Origin: Entoloma clypeatum
Lineage: Eukaryota > Basidiomycota > Agaricomycetes > Agaricales > Entolomataceae
NCBI GenBank assembly: GCA_963565915.1
Contig: OY751490.1
Span: forward strand, 1,984,001-2,048,000
Direction of reading: 5' to 3'
DNA: 64,000 nucleotides
Below are positions 11,519-22,221 of the stretch, in pieces. The position numbers and the translations under genes are program-made. Numbering within the stretch: the stretch's first letter is position 1; each line of letters starts with the position of its first letter. The notes beneath the pieces were generated by a model, which did no database searches, was not told the DNA's origin, and saw nothing but the letters and a program-made list of their open reading frames with translations.

Positions 11519-13442
11519 TTATCGCGTCCAGAGCGTATTCGGAAGCAGTGATCCCACCCAGAGAGCCCCAAACACTGTCAAGATCAGGAAGTAGTAGACA
11601 AGGTGTCCACCTAGGTACCCTCTTTCAATTGATAGAGAGAACAGCGAACTCGCTGCTGCGGGACCCAGTGCCCGGATCATGCTCACGATCATCTGGAAGT
11701 AGTTTTTTTTCAGACCAAAAGGTTGCCGTTCTTTCCATCAGAAAAGCTCACCTGGCTGAGTCCGTTTGTTGCACCGAGTGAGGCGTGATTAGGTGACGCA
11801 GCCGCTATGTAGATGAATGAAGCACCTATTTTTGGACACTGTTAGCGGTGAATTAGCTTGGGAGCAGCGCTCGACTCACCGAAGGACAGACCTAGCCCCA
11901 CGAAGGTTGCATTCTGCACCGCTATGAGCATCCACACCGCCATGCTCAACCCTTGTCGTTTCCCCAGCCAGCTGATGACGGGAAAGCATGCAAATGCCGG
12001 AAGGACACATGCGATACCTGCCATATATGACTTCTTCGAGCGCCACGCATCATGTATCTTTGCGAAGAAGAACACTTGGAAGACTCCATTTATAATGCCA
12101 TATGTCGCAAGGATATACCCAATGACAGAAGGTGGGAGTCCTAGTCCTCCGAGAGCAATGGGTGTAGAAAAAAAGAGGGGCTGGATGACACGGAAGGTGA
12201 TATCCAACAGAGAGGCAGCGGCGTAACTTGCGGCTGCCACCATGACGCGTGGAGTGAAGAGAGACCGAATGGGAACGGGTTTATTGGAAAGAGAGTTTGC
12301 GTGGGCAGAAGGTTGATGTTCCATTAGTCTGGTTTTGCGAGATGTGACTCCCAAATAATCAGAAGTGGGAGTCGGGTTTTTGTGCGTCTCGTCAAGGAAA
12401 AGGAAGGCAACGAGCCATGCGATGACACTAAACGTGGCTACCATCGCACAAGGGAGGAAGTAGGGGTATTCCTTGAAAAATTCATTGCCACCAAACAATA
12501 TTGGAAATCGTTCTACTGGTCGTGAAAGAGAGCCACCAATGATAGGGGCAACCTTGTGAAATGAAGATCAGGCCTGATCCTGAATCCGAGTAATAAGCCA
12601 AGCTCACAGTGCCACCTGCAGCCCATGCAATTGGCAGGAGCGCATATATCTTCAAAACGATCACTCGGTAATCCTGAGTTACTGAAAATATTGATACGCA
12701 CCTGTGCGATGTTGGTGGGGTCGCTCAATTCCGCTATCGCACTTGAAAACAGACAGTTAGATGCCTTATATTGAGAATAGGAAGATAAAGTGTAGACCTC
12801 TTCATTACACCGATATTTCCATCTGTAGAACAGGATTAATACCAATGCACCTTTTGCAAAGGGGGAAAAGCCTACTCAATGCTCCGTTGAGGCATCGGCT
12901 GTCACACATTGTGTGAATCTCAGAAAGCGGAATAAATGCGACAAACCAACCTTAAGACTAGGCCCCAGAATGTTTTGGACAGACCGAAACAGAACATTGA
13001 CAAGGATAATCCAAACAAGCCAAGGAGAATGACAGGCTTTCTGCCGATGTGATCAGAGGTTCTACTCCAATGGAGGATAGTCGCCGCCTCAGCCACGTAG
13101 AAGAGAGATTGCTTGGTTCAAGATAGGCTGAGCTGACGGCTGAAGGCGCATAGAAGGATACAAACTTACCAGAAGGCCAACATAGTACCCCACTTGTGTT
13201 TCATTGCCATGTGTAATGCCTATGTCTCGAATGAGCTGGAAATAGGGAGCACGTCCATGACTTTGGACTCGGAACTTTCTCATGGGCCGGCCACTGACCT
13301 CGGGTGCAAAGGGGTATATGACATGAGAAGTCAGTGGTTCTGCTAGTTGTATGAAGCCGAGGATTGAAATCTGGAACCAGGGAATGGGTGTTCGTTTCAA
13401 AGGGAGCAGTGGAGTCTCTTCGTCCGCTGCTTGGCTGGACAT
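11519..13442 (-). CDS. MFS transporter, ZIF1/ZIFL-like, copy B
   Basis: Ten exons, 11519..11692, 11752..11825, 11880..12552, 12608..12649, 12702..12741, 12798..12822, 12876..12898, 12951..13111, 13170..13235 and 13299..13442, give 473 aa. It begins MSSQAADEETPLLP, with the same EETPLL dileucine motif as copies A and D. Motif A is SDHIGRKPVILLG, and the loop after it reads CLNGALNGNIGVMKSAIAEL. Exon lengths match copy D throughout, except for the first exon and the large exon 11880..12552, whose loop between helices 6 and 7 differs. Intact, with no frame break. Integral membrane protein, probably of vacuole or plasma membrane. Tandem duplication with copies A, C and D is clear from position, orientation and shared splice sites. 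Confidence 0.85.
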
Positions 13443-14244
13443 CGAAGGGAGTGAACAAATGCTTTGCGGGAGTTCCTTGAAAGGCTACGTAAAATACAAT
13501 TGGAGATGATCTCGTTTTATGAGCACTAAGCTTCGCCATCGATAATCACTCACATTTAGATGATCACCCTTCTTTTTTTTCCAGAAGTTCATTCCCTCAG
13601 ATGATGCCTAAAAAGTAACATCTCATCAAATTGCTCATGACTGAGCAGATTCGACAACTCCTTGTGCTTGCATCCTCGAAGGAGAAGGAAGTCAGAACTG
13701 GGGTTGATGACGCCCAACAGAGCCAGGCAGCTCACGGTCCGATACTTTCCCTATCAAGTGGTGGAGTCCGAGTCGGTGTTAGTAGGGTCTTGACGAAGAT
13801 CAGACGATGGGTGTATTAAAACTTGGGTTCTGGTCGGAATCTTGCCGGAATTCGACTATTCAACGTCCAACCGTCGTGACTCAACGGTTGAAGTTCAGGG
13901 GGACAGCGGACAGATATCGATCTAGTCACCGAACTTCCTGGTATTCCTGTACTATCAACTGTCAACTGGGCAAGGTACAATCGTGCCAAAATTGGGGGCG
14001 TGAAACAAGTCTACCCAGAGTGATATCTATCGAATGCATCATTGCTTCTTCAACGCAGTCCAAAGGTCTACTGACTGCATTCAAATTCATACATAAGTGA
14101 TACGATGTTGGATCCAAAAAACATTCACAGATGCATTCAATCCTCCAAGTCCAACTAAGCATAAATGAGAAGAAAATGCAGGTCCGTCCAATCTCCATAC
14201 GTATATATATATACATCCAAAGCTTGCGGAGGAAAAAGGTCATG
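13443..14244. other. Intergenic, no gene seen
   Basis: About 800 bp between MFS copy B and decayed copy C, with short frames only. Nothing matched a family I know. Confidence 0.5.
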
Positions 14245-15300
14245 CGTAGCCTGAAATCAAGATGTTGTCGTAATAGACAAGATGCCCAGGTACCCCTCCT
14301 TCACGAAAGCGAGAACAACAAACTCGCCGCTGCAGGTCCGATCCGTCTAACCATTTAAAATTTTGACATCTGAAAAGCTCACCTGGCTCAGCCCATTCCT
14401 TGCACCAAGCGCCGCGCGATTGGGCGACTGCTACGAAGATGCATACGGCACCTACGTTGTTAGACAGCCCCAGAACAAAATAAAAACGAGACAAAATCAG
14501 CCCGACAATCTTGTAAGGCCACAAGCATCCACACGGTCACCCTCAGTCCTTCTCTTTATAGCAAATGCTTAACGGGGAAGTACGAAAACCCCAGAAGGAC
14601 AAAAGCGATGATCCCAAGATGCGTCTCTTCGAGCCCCAGAAATCATGTATCCTGGCAGAAAATAAGTTTGTATATCTGTATACCCCGTAAAGACCAGAAG
14701 CACAAAGACGCCCGCAGTTACGAGCGGTGACAGTCCGAGACCGCCATGCGTTGTCAGGAAGAGAAACTCGACGATAAGAATTGTGATGTCCAGCAGGGAG
14801 CACGCGACACAACCACCAATCGCGATGATGATGCGCGGAGCGAATGAAAGAGCTAAAATGCTTTTGGAATTGCCCGAATTACTCGGAAAAGTGATTCGGG
14901 TCCCTGACGCTTTCTGGAGGGTGACTAGCCAGGCAGTTGTACTCAAGGTTGCCACCATAACACAAGGCAGAAGATAGGAGTTTTTTTTTGTTTTGATAAA
15001 CTCATTGCCGCCGAAGTTTTCTAGAGATCGTTGGTCCGGTCTTGAAAGAGCCGCGATAATTGCCTTCGAACCCAAACCACAGCAAACGAAGGCCAAGACC
15101 TTGGCCATACTAGCCCACGCAAGTGGCAAGATGCACCCACTTTGACGGCACAGTTGTGAAGCATCCGGCTGAAGGCATGGACCAACGCACGCATGCCGTT
15201 GCGATGTTCGCATTTTCGCTCAATTCTGCGAGTGTCAAGGCGATCTCGCGAGAGCAAAGAACGCGCACCTTTTTATCATGAATCTCCATCTTCCTCGCCG
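14245..15300 (-). pseudogene. Decayed MFS transporter, copy C
   Basis: A broken fourth member of the array on the same strand. Recognisable pieces in order are LAELSENANIAT (~15220-15260, equivalent to the helix-4 exon), ILPLAWAS (~15115), a damaged loop AALSRPDQRS followed by FGGNEF and LLPCVMVATLSTTAWLV (~14930-15030), CVACSLLDITI, GGLGLSP, and remnants of the last two exons near 14400-14460 and 14280-14350. The whole 5' half (DEETPLLP start, motif A) is missing, several junctions are frameshifted, and the penultimate exon has stops. It lies between intact copies B and D, so it probably arose in the same duplication series and then decayed. Confidence 0.85.
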
Positions 15301-16354
15301 AGTTTGGGGCGGCGGTCGTTGGGGAAGTCTTGTGCATCGAGAAAAATATGACTTTGAAATCATGGGTTACTTTATTGAGGTTCATCAGTAGATTCGAAAA
15401 CGTGGTCAACGCTCTTACCTTTTGCAAGAAAAGATGAGGCAAAATAAATTCCCTGTCTTATCTACCCGGCCATTGGTAAATAAAAAGCAAGGAAAGCGAG
15501 GTGATTAGTCACCTGAGTTACGTAGGTAACGTAGTCGATCAGATACATTCCATTCCGTTCCATCATAATTTGAAAAGCGCCAGTCCCCCGGCCAGCAATG
15601 CACAGCGAATTCCTTGGTTTTGCCAGATCTGGGGGTTCATATTATTATGAGATGAACTGGGAAATTATGGCTGGAGAGTGCGGTGAATGGTTCGGTGCAC
15701 CTGAGAAGGCGATAATTTCGACTTCTTCGAGCATAACTGGAATGACTAGGCCGTGTGCGCGAACCGCGAGTCGAAGCATTGATCCTGCCGGACTTTGGTC
15801 ACGCCACGAAAGTACTACATTGAGTGAAGCATGAGAAGCAAAGAGTACCGTGGAGGCGCGATGGGGAAATCATCATGCGGGAGGGACTCGAAATAGCGAG
15901 GCTTTGGTTTTCACGGCGTCGACAGGTGGGTTCCGAGCGCCGGTCTGAAACGTTAAACGTTGAACCCTGTGTATGGCGCAGATATCACTTAATGGCCTCG
16001 ATATCGGTTTCACTTGAAAGGATCCCATAACCAATAGACAAAGCACCGAACCTCCGTCGTCTCGGGTGTGTCGGAGCGCCATCGGTCGCAGGAAAGCAGA
16101 ACTGTCAGGTAGAGGTGTCGTAACCATTCGAGGTTACTGTGGGGAGGGTCGCATCACTTCTTTCGAGGACGTCTGTGTCATTCATGTTCTATTGTGAGGA
16201 TGATTGAGATATACACGACGCACATGCTGTAAAAAATCGTGATCATAAAATTCCATGCCCCCTACCGTTTACGTGATTCGTCATTCTACGGACCTGTTAA
16301 AAGCCCTTTTCATTACCTGTGACTCCGACATCAAGCCTCTGACCCATAAACTAT
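15301..16354. other. Intergenic, no gene seen
   Basis: About 1 kb between the decayed MFS copy and copy D. Some short frames occur on both strands, none with a recognisable domain. It may contain further eroded MFS 5' sequence, but I could not identify any. Confidence 0.5.
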
Positions 16355-18291
16355 CTACTGCGCCCAGAGTTTTTTCGGGAGCAGCGTGCCAATCCAGAGC
16401 GAAAAGCATACGACGGCCATCAGGACGTAGTACACCATGAAGCCACCCATATACCCTTTTGCCAGGGAGATAGAATACAGGGAATTCGCTGCGGCAGGGC
16501 CGATTGCTCGGAATATGCTCACAGTCATCTGATTTCCAGAAGTATCAATTATACATGTCATATCAGCGACGCACAGGAAAAAGGACTTGCCTGGCACAAC
16601 CCATTCGTAGCACCGAGTGAAGCGCGGTTTGGTGATGCTGCTGCTATGTAGATAAATACCGCTCCTGCGAAATTATGAAGCCTATCAAGTAATCTATCGC
16701 CTGAAAGGTAGACATACCGTATGCCAAACCCACGCCGATCGGAATCATCGTTTGGATCATCAGAAGTACCCACACAAGGCCACTCCGCCCCTCCCTCTTC
16801 ACCAAGAAGCTCAAAATCGGAAATAAGGCAAATGTGGGCAGGGCGCATGCCATTCCCACCAGGTACGTCTTCTTCGAGCCCCAGTAATTGTTGATCTTGG
16901 CGAAAAGGAAGACTTGAAATACACCGTTGAGGACGCCGTACGCTGAAAGTATATTTCCGATGACAGAAGGCGGGAGACCCATACCGCCCAGCGTTGCAGG
17001 GGTGGAGAGGAAGACGGGCTGGATGGCGCGGAAGGCGATCTCGACAAGGGCGAGGAAGGCGTAGCTGCCAGCAGCGACGATTACGCGGTAGGTGAGGAGA
17101 GAGCGCAGAGGGAGCGGTTTGTCAGAATCAGAGATTGCGGTCGCGTTTTCGGAATTTGGGGTAGTTATGGGCAGTGATTTGTTTTTGCTTTTGATATGAA
17201 GGTAGTGGGAAACAGGAATAGGGTTCTTCACAGTTTCTTTGAGGAAGAAGAAGATGACAAGCCAAGAGATGGCAGCGAAGGTAGCTGGAATCGAACATGC
17301 CAGGAAGTAAGGATATTTTATAAGGAACTCGCTGTTGCCGAAGATTTCAGGATATTGTTCGGCTGGACGTGATAGATAGCCACCGATCATGGGACCAAGC
17401 TAAACTGAAGGTCAGATAGTAGCTCGAAGATGGATGATGGGTAACCCACTGTTATGCCAGTGCACCATGCGATTGGGAAATATGCAAATGCCTTGAATGT
17501 ATACCAGTCGTCAATTCAGACTCCAAATATTGAAGGTCAGTCCGAAGATTACCTGGGCAATATTTGTAGAGTCTGTCATTTCTGCCATCATGCTGAACGA
17601 GAATTGTTTTACAAGATAAAATGGATTACGAGAGCAGTCCGGCTTGCTTACCTTTTGACTACGCCAATATTCCCATCTAGGTGATTGACATTAGCCATAG
17701 TGAGTCACCATGAATATAAGAGACACATACTCAATGCACCGTTAAGGCTCCGGCTTTTAGGACGTGGATGAGTGCAGAAGGTGATGACAATGCAGTGAGC
17801 TGACCTTAGAACCAGACCCCAAAAAGTTTTTGACAGACCAAAACACCACATCGACATCGTCAATCCGAACAAACCTATGAGGATGACAGGCCTTCGACCA
17901 ACGTGATCGGATAGCCTACTCCAGTGTAGCACCGTCATCGCCTGGGCGAGGAAGAAGATAGATTGCTGTGCGTTGAGTAGGCGGTCAGAAAATGCACAAT
18001 CAAATACTCATGGACGTACCAATAGTCCGACATAATACCCGACTTGAGTTTCGTCTCCGTGAGTGATACCAATATCGCGAATGAGCTGGAGAAAGTGATA
18101 GTGCTAAAAAATCCTTGTCGTAGTGCGAGAGATGTGCTTACTTGGGGAGCAAAGGGATATATGACCTGGGAAGTGAGTGGTTCGGCGAGTTGAACGAAAA
18201 TGATGATGGAAAACTGTCCCCAGGGAAGAGGAGTGGCCTTCACTGACTGCGGGGGCAGGAGGGGGGTCTCCTCGTCGACTTGGCTGGACAT
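16355..18291 (-). CDS. MFS transporter, ZIF1/ZIFL-like, copy D
   Basis: Ten exons, 16355..16528, 16591..16664, 16718..17399, 17450..17491, 17553..17592, 17652..17676, 17731..17753, 17805..17965, 18020..18085 and 18142..18291, give 478 aa. It begins MSSQVDEETPLLP with the shared dileucine signal, and motif A is SDHVGRRPVILIG. Its exon lengths equal those of copy B in eight of ten exons. The last intron uses a GC donor (GCAAGT) where copies A and B have GT, so the C variant arose within this family. The gene is intact. It is divergent from the DUF4604 gene and about 1.4 kb from the siderophore synthetase gene, a context that suggests, without proving, transport of a metal chelate. Confidence 0.85.
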
Positions 18292-18496
18292 GGTGGTTGC
18301 GGAACAATGCCTATTGAAAGCGTGCCGAATCGAAAATGTGATGAGAAATAATTTGGAGTTTCTCCATGGAACATTACGCTCATCTGAAGAAGTACTACAG
18401 TACTTACCCGGAAGACTCGGATGCCGATTGGCGAGTTTGGCACTGTTTGGCAGCGTCATCCAACCGGTCCGGTTGCCGAAGTCTGACCACCAACTT
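18292..18496. promoter_or_regulatory. Divergent promoter, MFS copy D / DUF4604
   Basis: 205 bp between opposing start codons; must contain both promoters. No consensus element is claimed. Confidence 0.45.
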
Positions 18497-19138
18497 ATGG
18501 CACCGAAAGAACTGAATCGACACCAACTCTCCTCCAAGCTCTCCTACGCACAATCTACACCAGCCTTCCTTCTAAAGTTTAAGAATCGCGTGGCCGGACT
18601 ACCCGACGACGAAGACGAAGACGACTTCGATGCAGAATTCGAAGATGACGGCTCTGGCCGTCCACCCATTCCTCGCCGCCCCCGTCCAGCCATCCCAGAA
18701 CGCCCGCTAGACGATCCCGGCAGTGCAGATGAAGACGATGCGGACGAAAAACCGCAAGTCGTCGTTCTGAGAGAGGGTAAACACCTTACAGAACGGGAAG
18801 CCGATAATATTAGGCGGGAAGGTTCGTAGAGAGCAATCTCGTATCAGATTGAGCTCAGATTGCTGCGTGTAGAAAAAGGACTTCCTCCGCTTCCTGACCC
18901 AGCTGAATCCTCGGCCAGATCCCGAGATTCAGCTCCCCCCTGCAAGAACAAGCAGGATTCAAAAAACAAAACTAGCCTCTCCTTCTCTTCCTCAAAAGGC
19001 GGTGTCAAGTCCTCAAACGCTAAACGGAAAGCAATGGAAGAGCCTGCGACAAAGGCGGACAAATGCACGGTTGGACCAACCAAAAAAAAAGCTAAGAAGG
19101 CTAGTAAAACTCTTCTTTCTTTCGGAGACGATGCCTAG
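18497..19138 (+). CDS. DUF4604 / KIAA1143-like protein
   Basis: Exons 18497..18821 and 18873..19138 give 196 aa. The start MAPKELNRHQLSSKLSYAQ is chosen because the family begins with the short motif around SYxxPxEPAFLxxFK, here LSYAQSTPAFLLKFKNRV. The hallmark segment PQVVVLREGKHLTEREAD is present, followed by a lysine-rich tail ending LLSFGDDA, as in KIAA1143. The acceptor at 18872 restores frame (RREEKGLPPL); using the earlier AG would introduce a stop. The family is conserved from fungi to man but has no established biochemical role; the charged, disordered composition suggests a nuclear or adaptor protein, which is inference only. Confidence 0.8.
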
Positions 19139-19712
19139 CGCAGTCGGGGATACGAAGCCTGGTGGGTTCTATGTACTTACTTTCTGCTGTGTGGCTTCTC
19201 GTTAACTGAACTACCTACAATGTTTCAGCAAACCTTGTGACCGCTCCCCAGCCATTTCTGCAAGGGTCGTGAATTGCAGTGGCGTATTCTGTGTCGCCAA
19301 TTTTCAGGTTGCGGATGGATCTAAATGGATCGGCTGCCCTCCAAGGATCTCGCATGTGCTGTCATATGACAACCTATGCACGCAGAGAGGTGGTTTGCAC
19401 CATTATTATGGTCTGGCGAGAACGCGTCTGGTTTTCTCGCGTTCGTTGATACCCAGGAAATTAGTTCCATCGTCGTACTTTATTGAATTTGAAGGCACCT
19501 TGTTCAACCCTTCAACGGTCTGCTCTGAAACCCTCGTACATGTCATCGTCGTATCTCCAGATTCCTGACCTTTAGTCCTCAGGCCGACCCCAGGTTCAAC
19601 CTCTGCCGGTCAAATCACGCAATCTTTGCAAGGCATTGTATCGTTAACGTTTTCAAGGCCGCTTAGTGCAGTGGCAGCAACCCCCTTATTCCTCACAGAG
19701 AAAAGGACGGTC
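19139..19712. other. Intergenic upstream of siderophore synthetase
   Basis: 574 bp holding the 3' end of the DUF4604 gene and the promoter of the siderophore synthetase gene. I looked for HGATAR iron-regulator sites and found no convincing cluster. Confidence 0.5.
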
Positions 19713-21949
19713 ATGCACATGTCTGCAGAGAGAATAGCAGGCCTCAATCCCAAGGATCGCGCCAACTTTGCAACCACCGCTCGTCTCCTATCATGTCTCG
19801 TAACAGAATCATTGCTACGCGCCCTATACTTCCCTCTCCACGGTTTTCAAGCTACCGGCTTCTCCGTCGTGCTAGGACACCGAGCGTCATCCAAACCTCC
19901 TTCAGGACTTGAAACCCCTGATGAACCGACCGACATCCTCGCTATCGTCCTGTTGCGCGACGTTCCCGTCTTTAGACACGACGGGACCGATCCACGCGGG
20001 AAAGAGATTGCTTTGCTCGATCCTTTCGATATGATGCCCCTGGTGTTCGAGATCGAACAAGATGGAGCGCGAGTTGAGGAGGGTGATGTGCGTATCCCAA
20101 TGGAAAGTTTTACAGATTAACCAAGAATCATTCAGCATTGCGGTGTGAAAGATGCTATCATCAATACGCTACTGTCCCGCCCTGGATGGGCGATCTCGCA
20201 GACCATTCGACTCTTCACATCCCCTGGTCCACTGTCAATCTGGGACAAATTTGCGACCGGCATTGGTTTAGAACCTGCAGTGTTGAAAGAAATCTCAAAC
20301 GAGTTTTCCAGCTCTCTCAAATGGCAACGTCAGTCCCGATCTTCCTCATCACTCCATAATTTCGTATTGACTCTCTGTTTTCACCAGAGTACTCGTACGA
20401 GAACCCTCCTCATGCTCCATTATTTTCTTCTCCAAGTATCGAGTGGGAACAATCCATCGTCGAAGGGCATCCTACCCATCCAGTAAAGCATCTTATTTCA
20501 CTGACCATGTTACAAGATTTCCGACTAACATTTGTCGGACAGATGCACAAAACGCGGTTTTTCCTCCCTCCTCTGCCGGATTTCGCACCTGGGACATACG
20601 ACCTCTATCATCCAACCCTCAGGTTGATCGCAATCCCAAGGAAGAACCTCCACATCACTTATGACTTTGAATATTACACACAACCCATTCTCGACGCGAT
20701 GTCGACAAAGGCTGGCCGGCCCGTGCTTATCGGTGATGGACATGTTGCCGTTCCCGTTCACGAACTGCAGCTGGTCCATATCGAGGACAAATTCAAGGAG
20801 GCAGTCATCTACCCAGAAGAGTTCAGTCTTCCACTATTGGCCCAACAAAGCATCCGGTAGGATTGTAACGATTCGTCTCACACCTTATACTCATGATCAA
20901 TCCGCACATGCAGCTCCCTTGTGGTCCCCGACGTCTACCGCGACCTCTCACTCAAACTCGGCGTCGGGATCAAGCTCACCTCCGCAGTACGCACCATCTC
21001 CCCCGCGTCCGCATACCTCGGCCCCCGCTTCTCGAAACACGTTGTCCCCGTGCTTTCTATGGACCCCAAAATCGCCACGGTCGCGAAAGAGCTGGCAACC
21101 GTTGTCCACGTCAACCCAGACGGCGAAGTGGCCAAGCACTGTTCGGCGATCATCCGCGAAAGCTATGAGATCGCAAGCGAGGAAAGGGGGGAACGGCTGA
21201 TCGTCTGTACCGCGCTGACGGAGTGTGGGCATCGTGGAGACGGTGGAGATCTCCCGGCGGTCATACGCGTTTTTGAACTTTACACGGAGGAGAAACGTTT
21301 ACAGTGGTTCAGCAAGTTGCGTTCGCCCCCCCTCCTTCGCGCTGCGCGGTTAACGGGGTCTCACCAGGTTTGCGCGTATGCTGTTCGACGCGTTCCTCCC
21401 CTCCATGCTCCACAACGGTGTAGCATTCGAGTGCCATCCGCAGAACACTGTTGCACGCTTCGATCTCGCCACCAAAGAGCTCCTGGGGTTCATCGTCCGT
21501 GACTTTGGCGGCATGCGCATCCACCCACCCACGCTCAAATCATCAACTGGGGTCGACGTAGACGTCCATCCCGGCCACTCGACCATCGCCGACGACCTCG
21601 ACGACGTGTACACGCTCATGTACCACAGCATGATCCAAAACCATCTACAGCAGCTCATCCGGGTGCTTGGATTGCACTATAATGGGCTCGGGTGGAAGGT
21701 GGCCAGGGAGCATTTGGAGGAGGTGGTTCCAAGGGAGCATGCCCTGTATGCTGCGTGGCTTTCCCCGGAAAGAAAAACGTTGCCGTCAAAGTGTTTTATG
21801 AGGATGAGGGTGTCGGGGATGTATCGATTCGTGAGTGATCCTGCTGTTGCACTGCTGCGGCAGTTCTCACGAATTTTATCCGAAAGGATCTTCACAATCC
21901 TTTTCCTAATCTTCTCCTGTATCGTGGCGTGTCAGCGGGTGATATCTAG
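19713..21949 (+). CDS. NRPS-independent siderophore synthetase (IucA/IucC family)
   Basis: Seven exons, 19713..20087, 20136..20328, 20388..20482, 20543..20856, 20914..21315, 21368..21830 and 21887..21949, give 634 aa. The start MHMSAERIAGL precedes the family's N-terminal RANFATTARLLSCLVTE. The nucleotide-binding signature EGHPTHPMHKTR sits at residues 215-226 across an intron, and LTSAVRTISP and the catalytic VRDFGGMRIHPP (~503-514) follow. These enzymes use ATP to join a carboxylic acid such as citrate to an amine or alcohol, making siderophores such as aerobactin or rhizoferrin; the product here is not predictable from sequence. Cytosolic. A second start Met lies two codons downstream. The neighbouring MFS array could export or store the product, which is inference. 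Such genes are patchy in fungi and often suspected of ancient transfer, but this one has ordinary fungal introns. Confidence 0.87.
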
Positions 21950-22221
21950 AGATCTTACAAGGCATATTAGATATTGTCTTCTGCATCTTCAAGTAGAATT
22001 TTTAACGCCGGGGGTTCGTTCACAACGTCGTTTTGGAGAATAAGTCCTAATTCGGGCATGAAACTCAAGCAATACACGCTAGTATTTTTTTCTTGCTGTA
22101 CTTGATCATGCATGCGTATTTTTGATAATCTGCAGAGCGAAAATAGACATTATCGAAGAAATACAAGGGATGATATGAGTACAAAGATGTCTGCCAAAAA
22201 CATCAAACAAGAATATGAACA

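Noticed and set aside
19569..19712. GATA-type iron-regulator sites upstream of the siderophore synthetase
   Set aside because: Only one TATC was found and its context (CGATAC on the other strand) does not satisfy HGATAR, so no iron-regulatory element is claimed.
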